64,000 bases of DNA from Parerythrobacter_A sp963799315 (GCA_963799315.1 CAWCWP010000003.1:62001-126000); one strand, 5' to 3'. Positions 39,018-48,012 are shown, counted from the first letter of the stretch. Notes: generated by a model from the sequence alone, not told the origin. Made by a program: numbers and translations.

Positions 39018-40697
39018 TTGGCTTCGCAGTATTCCCAGCGCCGGTCCCGCCGCCTCCTGATCGAATATCCGCGCGCCGTTCCGATTGCGCTGTTCCTGCT
39101 GGTGGCCGCTATCACCGCGTTGAGCGTGTTCGCCATCGAACAGGGCGAGAATGCGCGCGAGCGGGCCGAAATGCGTGAACGGGCGCAGGCGATCGCTTCC
39201 GCCATCGAACGACGGGGCAACAGTTCGGCGGCCTATCTTCGTGCAGGTGCAGCGTTGTTCGGTGCAAACGAGCAAGTCGATCCGCGCTTGTTCACAAGCT
39301 TCGTTACGCAGCTACGGCTCGATTCCGATTTTCGCGGTGCGGATGGCCTCGGTTGGGCCCGGCGCATCGGCACGCGCGACATCGCCGCCTTCGAGCAGGC
39401 ACAGCGTTCGGCGGGAGAGGCTGACTATGTCGTGCGTCCCCTTCGTTCGGCAAGCGCAAACGACGAGGATCCTGGGGCGGTGCCGGTGACATTGCTGCAA
39501 CCGGCTACGGAGCGTAACCGTCGCGCGCTTGGGTTCGATATGTATTCCGAAGCGACACGCCGCAAGGCGATGGATGATGCAGCGAGCAGTGCGCGGCCTA
39601 CTGCAACGGGCAAAGTCGTCCTGGCGCAGGAAGGCGCCGGTTCCGATCCGGGCTTCATCATCTACATGCCGGTATTCCGTGAAGACACCGTACCGCGCCG
39701 CTTGCACGGCTTCGTCTACAGTCCGTTCAATGCCAAGGAATTCCTGTTTTCCGCGCTGGAGCTGGAAAGCCGGGGCGAGAAGGGCGTGCGCCTGTACGAT
39801 ACCGAAGTCGCTCCCGAAAACCTGCTGGCGGAAATACCGCCGGACGATGTGACCGGTGTGACTGCGGTTGAACCTGTCCGGATCGCGCAGCGTGATATGG
39901 TGTTGGAAGTGGAATCATCGCGGGCCGTGTCGCTGTCCAGCCTGTCGATGCTGACGCTGCTGTTCGGCCTGCTGGTCGCGTCGCTGCTGATGACGGTGGC
40001 GCGGTTGCTGACGGCGCAGGCCAAGGAAGACCGTGCCTCGCTGCAATGGTTTGCCGAGCAGAACTCCATCCGCAATTCGCTGACCCGCGAACTGAACCAC
40101 CGCGTGAAGAACACGCTGGCAAACGTGCTTTCGATCGTGGCCCTGACCCGCAGGCGCGCCGCCTCGCTCGACAGTTTTGCCGATAGCCTGGACGGACGTA
40201 TTCGCGCCCTGTCCGCAACGCACGATTTGCTGACCCAGTCGGAGTGGGGCAGCACGGCAATCCGCGCGGTGATCGAAGCGGAACTCGCGCCTTATTCCGG
40301 CACGAACGATACGATGGTCGAACTCGATGGCCCCGATGTCGAGCTTGCGCCGAACGATGCGCTTTCGCTCGGTCTGGCCTTGCACGAACTCAGCACCAAT
40401 GCCGCCAAATACGGGGCGTTGAGCCAACCGGGCGGCACGGTTTCGATCGTTTGGGAAAAGATCGACGATGAAACGGCGCATCTGCGCTGGACCGAACGGG
40501 GCGGACCGCCGGTTGCACCGAAGGCCGAACGGGCGCGCGGATTCGGAACGGACCTTATCGAAAAGATCGTGGCCCACGAACTCGCCCGTCCGGTACAGCT
40601 GGAATTCGACCCAGCCGGCGTCCGGTGCGAATTGATGATCCCGATCCGCACGCCAAGCGACTTTGCCATCCGGGCGAAATACGCGCCGGACGCTTGA
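39018..40697 (+). CDS. CHASE-domain HWE/HisKA_2 sensor histidine kinase (PhyK-like)
   Basis: About 559 residues from TTG 39018, chosen for AGAGGA six bases upstream; GTG 38979 is an alternative. TM1 is VPIALFLLVAAITALSVFAI, then an extracytoplasmic CHASE domain (GLGWARRI, GFDMYSE, GSDPGFIIYMPVF), TM2 LSMLTLLFGLLVASLLMTV, then the kinase core. The phosphoacceptor is His361 in ELNHRVKNTLANVLS; the N box is ALHELSTNAAKYGAL; the G box is GGPP/RGFGTDLI. Position between ecfG-nepR and phyR, facing the same EcfG promoter, makes it the likely PhyR kinase. The CHASE ligand is unknown. Confidence 0.9.
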   Translation: MASQYSQRRSRRLLIEYPRAVPIALFLLVAAITALSVFAIEQGENARERAEMRERAQAIASAIERRGNSSAAYLRAGAALFGANEQVDPRLFTSFVTQLRLDSDFRGADGLGWARRIGTRDIAAFEQAQRSAGEADYVVRPLRSASANDEDPGAVPVTLLQPATERNRRALGFDMYSEATRRKAMDDAASSARPTATGKVVLAQEGAGSDPGFIIYMPVFREDTVPRRLHGFVYSPFNAKEFLFSALELESRGEKGVRLYDTEVAPENLLAEIPPDDVTGVTAVEPVRIAQRDMVLEVESSRAVSLSSLSMLTLLFGLLVASLLMTVARLLTAQAKEDRASLQWFAEQNSIRNSLTRELNHRVKNTLANVLSIVALTRRRAASLDSFADSLDGRIRALSATHDLLTQSEWGSTAIRAVIEAELAPYSGTNDTMVELDGPDVELAPNDALSLGLALHELSTNAAKYGALSQPGGTVSIVWEKIDDETAHLRWTERGGPPVAPKAERARGFGTDLIEKIVAHELARPVQLEFDPAGVRCELMIPIRTPSDFAIRAKYAPDA

Positions 40698-40717
40698 GAG
40701 CGTTCTCGTACGCAGCG

Positions 40718-41509
40718 TCAGGTGAGCGGTTTGTTCGCCCCGAAAAACAGCGCCTGGCTGATCGCCGCGCGGACCGTGGTTTCCTGAAACGGCTTGGTCA
40801 CGAGATAGGTCGGCTCCGGCCGGTCGCCCGTCAGCAGGCGTTCGGGATAGGCGGTGATGAAAATCACCGGCACGCTGCCCATCTCCAGAATGTCGTCCAC
40901 CGCATCGAGGCCGGACGATCCGTCGGCCAGCTGGATGTCGGCCAGCACCAGTCCCGGCGTCTTTTCCGCGACCACTTCCTGCGCTTGCGTGCGCGTGGCG
41001 GCGGTCCCGCAAATCTCGTGGCCAAGCGAAGTGACGAGGTCTTCCAGCTGCATCGAAATCAGCGGTTCGTCTTCGATGATGAGTACCGATGTCGTCGATT
41101 CCCGGTCGATCTCGGCCACGGCGTCGCGCACCAGGCTTTCCACATCGTCGGTCGACACCTGCATGATTTCGCCCGCTTCCTCGGCGGAAAAATTCTCCAG
41201 CGTGGTCAGGAGCAGCGCCTGCCGGTTGAGCGGAGTCACGCCTTTCAGCCGATCCTGCGCCGCCGCCTCGTGCGTGGAGGCTTCGGCGGCTTCCGGCACG
41301 TCCTGAAACGCGCTCGACCAGATCGTGTTGAACGCACGGTAAAGCGGCACGCGGCCTTCGCCCAGTTCCGCCTTCAGCGCATCGTCGGCCAAGGCGGCTT
41401 CCAGCGTGGCCCGCACATAGGCATCGCCGCTGGCCTGCGAGCCGGAAAGGGCCCGCGCATATCGCCGCAGATAGGGCAGATTGGCAGCGACTTGATCTCC
41501 GAGCGACAT
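40718..41509 (-). CDS. phyR: Anti-anti-sigma response regulator PhyR
   Basis: 263 residues from ATG 41509 (MSLGDQVAANLPYLRRYARAL). Residues 1-135 are a sigma-like domain that mimics EcfG (PLYRAFNTIWSS, GVTPLNRQALLLTTLENFS, AEEAGEIMQVS). Residues 140-260 are a receiver with phosphoacceptor Asp191 in LVLADIQLADGSSG, acidic pair IEDEP, and Lys in VTKPF. When phosphorylated it sequesters NepR and frees EcfG. It converges with the kinase gene (20-base gap) and has its own EcfG promoter upstream. Confidence 0.95.
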   Translation of the reverse strand: MSLGDQVAANLPYLRRYARALSGSQASGDAYVRATLEAALADDALKAELGEGRVPLYRAFNTIWSSAFQDVPEAAEASTHEAAAQDRLKGVTPLNRQALLLTTLENFSAEEAGEIMQVSTDDVESLVRDAVAEIDRESTTSVLIIEDEPLISMQLEDLVTSLGHEICGTAATRTQAQEVVAEKTPGLVLADIQLADGSSGLDAVDDILEMGSVPVIFITAYPERLLTGDRPEPTYLVTKPFQETTVRAAISQALFFGANKPLT

Positions 41510-41560
41510 AAACTTCCTTCCGTAAGGGATACAGGACGCCCTGACAGGCGCGCACAGGGC

Positions 41561-41586
41561 AACGCGGCGAAGACGCGTCAGGTTCC
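41561..41586 (-). promoter_or_regulatory. EcfG promoter of phyR
   Basis: On the minus strand GGAAC (41586-41582), 17 bases, then CGTT (41564-41561), about 50 bases upstream of the phyR ATG. It matches the alphaproteobacterial EcfG consensus GGAAC-N16/17-CGTT and implies positive feedback on phyR. Confidence 0.8.
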
Positions 41587-41701
41587 CGTATCGGACTCGT
41601 CTACCCGTTCGAAGCGCGCGCCGCAATCGGCGCTATCGCGTTGTTGTCCGGCGTCATTCGGTCGCCCATCATAAGATTTGATATGATTTGAAAGGGGCGC
41701 G

Positions 41702-41820
41702 GGAACCGTTCGTACGGTCGGCGATTATGATTTTGTCACCCGCCGCGACCCCCCTCCCGTCAAGGCGGCCGGTGATATGATCCCCTCGGCCCCCGGACAG
41801 ATGTTCGGGGGCCGTTTTCG
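41702..41820 (+). ncRNA. Candidate small RNA with C-rich loop and own terminator
   Basis: No ORF occupies 41510-41853, yet the plus strand ends in a strong orphan terminator (41787-41820). Upstream of it, TCACCCGCC (41736-41744) can pair with GGCG...GGTGA (41764-41775), placing CCCCCCTCCC (41749-41758) in a 19-base loop. A small hairpin ACCGT-tcgt-ACGGT lies at 41705-41718. Exposed C-rich loops are typical of alphaproteobacterial sRNAs that bind ribosome-binding sites, such as Caulobacter GsrN of the general stress response. The 5' end is a guess. A GGAAC lies at 41702-41706 but no matching -10 follows. Confidence 0.55.
41787..41820 (+). terminator. Orphan intrinsic terminator
   Basis: Perfect 9-bp stem CGGCCCCCG / CGGGGGCCG around gacagatgtt, followed by TTTTCGTTT on the plus strand. 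The nearest plus-strand gene ends 1.1 kb away and the intervening gene is on the other strand, so it most likely ends the candidate small RNA. Confidence 0.85.
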
Positions 41821-41853
41821 TTTGCGATCAAGTATATCGCGCGGATGTGTAGT

Positions 41854-42264
41854 TTAGCGCGCGCTGCGTCTCAGGGCAGCCAGCACACCCCGGCGCGGGG
41901 CACGCCGCGCCGCCGCCAGCAAGGCATCGGCGTCCAACGGCTTTTCCAGAACGGTGCCTAGCGCGGCGATCGGTGCGGGAATGTCCTGCGGCGCACCGGT
42001 AGCAAAGATGATGCGGGTGTTGCGCGCGTCGAGGCTCTGGATCAGTTCGGCAATCGCCCATCCATCGTCGCTGTCGCTCAGATGGATGTCCAGCACCAGC
42101 ACATCGGGCAGTTTGCCGCGCAGGGCCGCCATCGCATCCTGTGTAGAGGCTGTCACGATAACAGGCGCGGCTCCGGCATCTTCGAAGACCATCTGCGTCG
42201 CCATCGCGATGACGGGGTCGTCCTCCACGATGAGGACGGAGCCAAGAGGTGCCGGTTTTGCCAA
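41854..42264 (-). CDS. Single-domain response regulator
   Basis: 136 residues, receiver only. Acidic pair VEDDP (residues 13-17), phosphoacceptor Asp59 in VLVLDIHLSDSDDGW, Thr in FATGAP, Lys in VLEKPLD. There is no output domain, so it must act through protein contact, as a phosphate sink or branch-point regulator. Stand-alone receivers are frequent near PhyR loci and can modulate PhyR phosphorylation; proximity here (next to phyR and the candidate sRNA) suggests that role but does not prove it. Confidence 0.85.
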   Translation of the reverse strand: MAKPAPLGSVLIVEDDPVIAMATQMVFEDAGAAPVIVTASTQDAMAALRGKLPDVLVLDIHLSDSDDGWAIAELIQSLDARNTRIIFATGAPQDIPAPIAALGTVLEKPLDADALLAAARRAPRRGVLAALRRSAR

Positions 42265-42362
42265 GGTCAGGTTAGAGCGCTGCGCATCGCGTCATGAAAC
42301 GATGCGGCAGGCGAAGCGGTTCCCCAGCAGCTTCCGGGGTCGCACGATCCGACGCGGCATGA

Positions 42363-43538
42363 CTACAGCGCGCGTTCGTAAATCGCGTATTCGCGGTTTG
42401 CCGATGCTCCGATAGTGTCGGCAATTGCGACCATCCCCTGATTGTCTTCGAGTATCCAGCCGATCTCGGCCCGTTTGCCGCCGAATTCGGCCAGCGTCAC
42501 ATCGCGTATATCGCTGATCATCATGAACGCCATCTGGCTGGCGAGGCGCGAATTCTGGTGCGCCTTGACCACGCCCATCAACGGCACCCGCACATCGGCG
42601 GGCTTCGGCTTGCGCAGCCAGCGCAGCAGCCGCGCCCAGCCGAACGGCAGCAGGCGCCCGTTTATGCGCGCCAGCAGACGGTTGATATCGGGAAAGACGA
42701 GCATGAAGGCGACCGGCTCGCCGTCCAGCTCGATAATGCGGTTCAGGCCCGGAAAGATGATCGGTTTCATTTTCTTGGCAGCATACTGGATTTCCGCCTC
42801 GGTAAACGGAACGAAACCCCAGTTGGAGGACCAGGCATCGTTCAGGATGCCCAGCACCGCGCGCCAGTCTTTCTCCAGGTTTTTCATGTCCGGCTGGCGC
42901 ATCACCAGCCGTTCGTTGCGATAGCCCGAAGCCACAATGCGCTGCACCAGCGGCGGGAACGGCTTCGTGATGTCCAGTTCGTAAGTCAGCAGCGTCTTGG
43001 CGCGACCGTAGCCTGCCGTCTCGATCCAGCCTGCGTAATGCGCCGGGTGCTGCCCCATCATGATCATCGGGGCGTGGTCCTGCCCCTGAACCAGCAGGCC
43101 CGGCTCCTCCCAGATCGACAGCGAAATCGGGCCGAGAACGCGCGTCATGCCTTCCTTCGCCAGCCAGGTTTCCGCCCGTGCCAACAGCGCACCGGCGACC
43201 TCCGCGTCGTCTGCATCGAAATAGCCGAACATGCCCGTACCCGGCCCGAAACCCTGTTCGGCAGGCTGTTGCAGCGCAACCTCGTCGATATGCGCGCTGA
43301 TGCGGCCCACGGGGGTTTCGCCGCGATAGGCGATGAAGAACTGGACGCGGGCATGGGCGAAGAAGGGGTTCTTGTCCGGATCGACCAGCTCCAGCTGCTC
43401 GCGTCGCAACTGCGGCACATGGTTGGGCGTCTCGGCGGCGAAGCGGCGACCCAGATCGACGAAAGCGGCGCGCTGTTTCGCGCCGGAAACGGGACGTATC
43501 TCGACAGGTCGCCGCGGGCGGTGTTTGGCTGCGTTCAT
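42363..43538 (-). CDS. YghO-like GNAT-fold protein
   Basis: About 391 residues from ATG 43538 (MNAAKHRPRRPVEIRPV). Conserved blocks are FVDLGRRFAAETPNHVPQLRREQ, FFAHARVQFFIAYRGETPVGRI, GFFD-like MFGYFDADD and SIWEEPGLLVQG, seen in uncharacterised proteins related to E. coli YghO and sometimes mislabelled dATP pyrophosphohydrolase. The middle resembles a GNAT fold (PVGRISAHID). No substrate is known. It is divergent from the fatty-acid desaturase gene (116-base gap), hinting at a lipid-related role. Confidence 0.7.
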   Translation of the reverse strand: MNAAKHRPRRPVEIRPVSGAKQRAAFVDLGRRFAAETPNHVPQLRREQLELVDPDKNPFFAHARVQFFIAYRGETPVGRISAHIDEVALQQPAEQGFGPGTGMFGYFDADDAEVAGALLARAETWLAKEGMTRVLGPISLSIWEEPGLLVQGQDHAPMIMMGQHPAHYAGWIETAGYGRAKTLLTYELDITKPFPPLVQRIVASGYRNERLVMRQPDMKNLEKDWRAVLGILNDAWSSNWGFVPFTEAEIQYAAKKMKPIIFPGLNRIIELDGEPVAFMLVFPDINRLLARINGRLLPFGWARLLRWLRKPKPADVRVPLMGVVKAHQNSRLASQMAFMMISDIRDVTLAEFGGKRAEIGWILEDNQGMVAIADTIGASANREYAIYERAL

Positions 43539-43654
43539 TGCCGCACTGCAATGGGTTTTGCCCGCTGCACTTGTCAACCGGACGCGCGCCACTCGCGCCC
43601 CTTACTTTGGCCCCCTGTCTTTAACCGCCGAAAGCCGCTATTACCTTGGCCACG

Positions 43655-44734
43655 ATGACTGTTCAGCAAGCCATGTCTGTCCCGACGCAGCAGCCCCGGC
43701 GCGAGCCGGTGGCCGATGACCGCGCCCTGTTGCGCGGTGCGCGCGACCTGACGAAGGATCTGGCGGAAGCGCGTCCGGGCATTTATTGGCCCGACATGCT
43801 GGCATCGGCCGGATTGGGCTATGCCGGTATTGCCGGGGCCATCCTGCTCGCAAACCCGGTATTGGCCGTATCGAGCGCGGCAATCGCGGTGCTTGCGCTG
43901 TACCGCGCGCTGATGTTCATTCACGAGATTTCGCACATCCACCGCGATGCGCTGCCCGGTTTTCGAACCGGCTGGAACCTGCTGGTCGGCATACCGCTGC
44001 TCACGCCGTCCTTCATGTATGAAGGCGTGCACACGCTGCATCACAAGCGCACGCAATACGGGACCGTCGAGGATCCCGAATACCTGCCGCTGGCGCTGAT
44101 GAAGCCGTGGAGCCTGCCGCTGTTCATCGCGGTGGCCATGCTTGCGCCGGTTGCGCTGCTGTTCCGCTTTGCCGTGCTGGTGCCGCTGGGCGCAGTCGTG
44201 CCTGCGATACGGCGCGTGGTGTGGCAGCGGTTTTCCGCGCTTTCGATCAACCCGGCGTTTCGCCGTCGCCCCGCCGAAGGCACGCTGGCGCGGCGGGTGT
44301 TCTGGCAGGAGCTGGGCGGGGCGGTCTGGGCATGGGCGCTGATCGGCAGCATATTCGCGTTCGGCTGGCGGCCGCTGCTGGTGGTGCTCGGCATTGTCAG
44401 CATCACCGCCGTTCTGAACCAGCTGCGCACGCTGGTCGCGCATTTGTGGGAGAACGAGGGCGATGCCATGTCGGTGACCGCGCAGTTCCTCGACAGCGTC
44501 AACGTGCCGCCACCCGGGCCCGTGGCGGAGATATGGGCGCCGGTCGGCTTGCGCTATCACGCGCTGCATCATCTGATGCCGTCGATGCCGTATCACGCCC
44601 TGCCGGAGGCGCACCGCCGGCTGGTGCGCGAACTGGGCACGGGATCGACCTATGACGGGGCGAACCATCCCGGCATGTGGACCTTGGTGGCGCGCATTGC
44701 GCGCAGCACTATGGGCCGGCAAAGATCCGCCTGA
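43655..44734 (+). CDS. Fatty acid desaturase family membrane protein
   Basis: About 359 residues from ATG 43655 (MTVQQAMSVPTQ). Three histidine boxes for the di-iron centre: HEISHIH, HTLHHKRTQYG and HALHHLMPSMPYHAL. Membrane helices flank them (LGYAGIAGAILLANPVLAVSS, SLPLFIAVAMLAPVALLFRF). This class desaturates or hydroxylates lipid-linked acyl chains or carotenoids; the precise substrate is open. It converges with a small lipoprotein gene seven bases away. Confidence 0.88.
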   Translation: MTVQQAMSVPTQQPRREPVADDRALLRGARDLTKDLAEARPGIYWPDMLASAGLGYAGIAGAILLANPVLAVSSAAIAVLALYRALMFIHEISHIHRDALPGFRTGWNLLVGIPLLTPSFMYEGVHTLHHKRTQYGTVEDPEYLPLALMKPWSLPLFIAVAMLAPVALLFRFAVLVPLGAVVPAIRRVVWQRFSALSINPAFRRRPAEGTLARRVFWQELGGAVWAWALIGSIFAFGWRPLLVVLGIVSITAVLNQLRTLVAHLWENEGDAMSVTAQFLDSVNVPPPGPVAEIWAPVGLRYHALHHLMPSMPYHALPEAHRRLVRELGTGSTYDGANHPGMWTLVARIARSTMGRQRSA

Positions 44735-44741
44735 CGACCGG

Positions 44742-44981
44742 TTATTCGGTGATGGATTCCACAGGCGTTTCGCCGGTTCCGTCGCTGGCCCCGGTTTCGG
44801 CGGCAATCGCATCGACAGCTTCGTCACGCCCGTCGGCGGACATATTCTTGTCGGCCACTTCGCCCTCGGCATCCGCAACCGGTGCGGGCAACGTTTCTTC
44901 ATAGCTGGTGTCCAGCGTCTCTTCTTCGGCGCAGGCCGTCAGGGACAGGGCGAAGGCAGCAAGTGCGCAGGCACGGATCAT
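44742..44981 (-). CDS. Small acidic lipoprotein
   Basis: 79 residues. Lipoprotein signal MIRACALAAFALSLTAC with the lipidated Cys at residue 17. The mature part is strongly acidic (EEETLDTSYEETL, DAEGEVADKN) and without a known domain. It is preceded by GGAGAT near the start. The role is unknown. It sits downstream of the lptF-lptG-GNAT run after a 51-base gap, so it may share that transcript. Confidence 0.7.
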   Translation of the reverse strand: MIRACALAAFALSLTACAEEETLDTSYEETLPAPVADAEGEVADKNMSADGRDEAVDAIAAETGASDGTGETPVESITE

Positions 44982-45032
44982 GTCGTAATCTCCTTGTTAT
45001 GGTGGCCGTCTGCCATTGCGGCAAAGCACCCG

Positions 45033-45552
45033 TCAATCGAGAAACCGGATCATCGCGCAACGGCTTTCGCGCGGAAGGCCCTGTCGAGCCTCCTTCGCGA
45101 GTGTTGCTGCAAGGCGAGGGTGTGCCGTTTCGTCGGCGGCTTCGACAAATCCCAGCTTTGTATAAAACGGCGCATTCCACGGCACATCGCGGAAAGTGGT
45201 GAGCGTCACCGCGTCGAAGCCGGAATTGCGCGCGTCGATCAGGCAGGCGCGTATCAATCCGGCGCCGATGCCATTGCGCTGGTGCAAAGGGTGGACGCTG
45301 CATTCCACCATATGCAGTTCGCGCCCGAAGGGTTCGGTCACGAGGAAGCCTGCCATCGCATCGTCGGACAGACGCAACCAGGCAATGCCCCTTGCCGATC
45401 AGGGTTTGCAGGCGCGGTATCGACAGGGTGGGCTGTTTCGCCACGTCCTGCAGCTCTTCGATTTGCGCGAAAAGCTGGCTTGCGGATGCTTCCACCGCCG
45501 GCATCCGCTCGGCATCCTCCCGGCGCGCCAGCCGCAGCGACCAGTCGGTCAC
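45033..45552 (-). CDS. GNAT-family N-acetyltransferase (frameshifted)
   Basis: About 172 residues after removing one base near 45390 (GKG|IAWLRLSDDAMAGFLV). GTG 45552 overlaps the lptG stop as GTGA. Acetyl-CoA motif: VHPLHQRNGIGAGLIRACL; end motif WNAPFYTKLGF. The N-terminal part reads LRLARREDAERMPAVEASA. Its substrate is unknown; the tight coupling to lptG is probably organisational. Confidence 0.78.
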
Positions 45553-46649
45553 TCCTCGGTCCGGATCAGCACGGTTTCGCCGATCAGCAGGAACAGGAAG
45601 AACGGCGACCATGCCGCAAGGAAGGGCGGATATCCGCCGAAACTGCCCATCGCCAGCGCGGCATTGTCGACCACGAAATAGGCAAAGCCCAGCGCCATGC
45701 CGATGACCGCGCGCACGAACAGCTGGCCCGACCGGGCGAGGCCGAACGCGGCGATCGAGCCGAGCAGCGGCATCAGCAGCGCCGACAGCGGCCCGGAAAT
45801 CTTGTGCCACCATTTCGCCTGCAGCTCGCTGGTGCGTCGTCCCGCTGCTTCGTAGGCGTCGATGGAGGCGGACAGCTCGGAGAAGGACTGCGTATCGGGA
45901 TCGACCCGGTCCAGCGCGATCTGTTCCAGCGTAAGGCCCTCGGCGACGACCACCGCGCCTTCGGCATCGCTGGTGGCGGTGGCGACATCGAACCGTTCGG
46001 CATCCTCCAGCCGCCAGCCCGGAGCGGCATAGCTGGCGCTGGCGGCGCGGACCTGTTGCGCCAGCATCCCCTGCGGATCGCGCCGATACCATGTGACGCC
46101 TTCCATTCGCAGCTCGGCACCTGCGCCGATCAGCCGCTGGGCCATCAGGATATTCGCGCCATCGGTCAGATAAACATTCGTCCGCTCGCCTGAGCTTTGC
46201 GGCACGGCGCCGTAGTCATTGCCCTCCCACGCCTTCAGCGTCGCGGTGGCGCGGGTTACCACCCGTTCGTTGAAGACAAAGCTACCCGCCGCCACCAGCG
46301 CGGCGGTCAGCAGCAGCGGGGCCAGCACCTGATGCGCGGAAAGGCCGGCCGCCTTCATCGCCACGACTTCGCTGTTCTGGTTCAGGGCGACCAGCGTGAT
46401 GAGCGTGGCCAGCAGCACCGAATAGGGCAGGAAACGCGCGACAAGCTGCGGGATGCGCAGCGTGATATACGTCCACAGCTCGCTTTGCCCGTTGCCCGGC
46501 ACTTCCAGAATTTCGCCGCTGTTGCCGAGCAGGTCGAGCGACATCAGCACCAGCACCAGCACCGCCAGCATCGCGACGATACGCACGACGAATGTCTTCG
46601 CCATGTAAAGCGTCAGCGTGCGCGACGGAAAGAAATCGAGTTGCGGCAC
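45549..46649 (-). CDS. lptG: LPS export permease LptG
   Basis: 366 residues. Inner-membrane subunit of the LptB2FG transporter that extracts LPS toward the outer membrane. TM helices at the N-terminus (TFVVRIVAMLAVLVLVLMSLDLL; PYSVLLATLITLVALNQNSEVVAMKAAG, with the coupling region) and C-terminus (FGLARSGQLFVRAVIGMALGF), with a periplasmic beta-jellyroll between. ATG 46649 lies three bases downstream of the lptF stop. Confidence 0.92.
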   Translation of the reverse strand: MPQLDFFPSRTLTLYMAKTFVVRIVAMLAVLVLVLMSLDLLGNSGEILEVPGNGQSELWTYITLRIPQLVARFLPYSVLLATLITLVALNQNSEVVAMKAAGLSAHQVLAPLLLTAALVAAGSFVFNERVVTRATATLKAWEGNDYGAVPQSSGERTNVYLTDGANILMAQRLIGAGAELRMEGVTWYRRDPQGMLAQQVRAASASYAAPGWRLEDAERFDVATATSDAEGAVVVAEGLTLEQIALDRVDPDTQSFSELSASIDAYEAAGRRTSELQAKWWHKISGPLSALLMPLLGSIAAFGLARSGQLFVRAVIGMALGFAYFVVDNAALAMGSFGGYPPFLAAWSPFFLFLLIGETVLIRTEE

Positions 46650-46652
46650 GGG

Positions 46653-47916
46653 TCAGGTGGCTTTGGCCATAGGCGGCACCGGCGGTCCTGCATCGGGTGT
46701 TTGCAATGCAGCACGCCGCTTGCCCCGACCGAACAGCTTGCCCAGCCATCGGCCCAGCTTTGCGAACGCGCTTTCCAGTGCACCGATGGCCTGCCCGCCC
46801 GGCACGTAGGACACACGGTAGAACATCCACAAAATCAGCGCCGCGAATAGCGCGAACGGCCCCCATAATGCCAAGACCGGATCGACCCGGCCCAATGCGG
46901 CGATATCCTCTCCATATTCGTTCACCTTGTGATAGGCGACCACCATCACGATGGCGACGAACACACCCAGCGCGCTGCTGCTGCGTTTGGGGGGGATCGC
47001 CAGCGCTACGGCAAGCAACGGCATCAGCAGCATGATGATGACTTCCACCAGCCGGAAATTGAAGCTGGCCTGACTGCCCGCGCGCGCGATCGGGCTGGCA
47101 TCGCCGGACCAGCCGATCCGTAACAATTCGGGCAGGATATACTCCCGTTCCGCATCGCCGCGTTCGCGGAACTGCTCGACGCGCGGCAAGTCTATCGGCA
47201 GATCGTGCCGGGTGAAGCTGAGCACGCGCGGCGGCGCCTTCGTCACTGCCGGTGTCGTGCACGATGGTGCCATCGGTCAGGCGCAGAATGATGGTGTCGG
47301 GGCTGTCGCTGGTGGCCAGGAAATTGCCCTCGCGCGCGGAGATCGACAGCACTTGCCCCTTGCCGTCGGCAGCGCGTGCGAAGATGCCCTTCAGACGACG
47401 GCCATCGTCCTCGCTCTCCTCGATGCGCAGCGCCATGCGGTCGGCCAGCGTGGTAAATTCGCCAACCTTGATCGACGCACCCAGCGCGCCGGAGCGCAGC
47501 TCGTATTCGAGCTGTTCGTAATAATAGCGGCTGACCGGCTGCACATAGAAGACCAGCGCGACGTTCACCGCCATCAGGATCAGCGTGATGGTGTAGGGCA
47601 CGCGCAGCAACCGCCTGTAGCTCAGGCCGACACCGCGAAACACGTCGAGCTCGCTGGTGGTCGCCAGCTTGCGGAACGCGAACAGGATGCCGAGCAACAG
47701 GCCCAGCGGTATGGCAAGGCTGGCATATTCCGGGATCAGCGCGCCAAGCATCTTGAAGACGATACCGACCGGACCGCCTTCGACCGCGACGAAATCGAAC
47801 AGCCGCAGCATCTTGTCCAGCATCAGCAGCGAGGCCGCGATGGCAAAGACGCCCGCCATCGGCACCAGCACAAGGCGCAGGATGTAGCGGTCTATGGCTG
47901 GAATGAAGGAGAACAA
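46653..47916 (-). CDS. lptF: LPS export permease LptF (frameshifted)
   Basis: About 420 residues after removing one base near 47238 (SDE|APPRVLSFTRHDLPI). N-terminal helices (YILRLVLVPMAGVFAIAASLL), coupling helix region ELDVFRGVGLSYRRLLRVPY, periplasmic domain, and C-terminal helices (LVEVIIMLLMPLLAVALAIP; LWGPFALFAALILWMFYRV). Partner of LptG in LPS export and essential in Gram-negatives, so the break is probably artefactual. The 104 bases upstream hold three short CCCGTCATGC repeats. Confidence 0.9.
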
Positions 47917-47972
47917 GGGCGATGCCGCGCTTTACGTCATGGGAAGGCGTTGCGCGGCCCTAGCGCGCTTTC

Positions 47973-48012
47973 GCCCCGTCATGCCCCGTCATGCGTTAAG
48001 GCCCGTCATGCG
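47973..48012. repeat. Three short direct repeats CCCGTCATGC
   Basis: CCCGTCATGC occurs three times in 40 bases, between the lptF start and the clpS stop. The spacing is irregular (11 and 18 bases). No protein or known binding site explains them. Confidence 0.5.
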
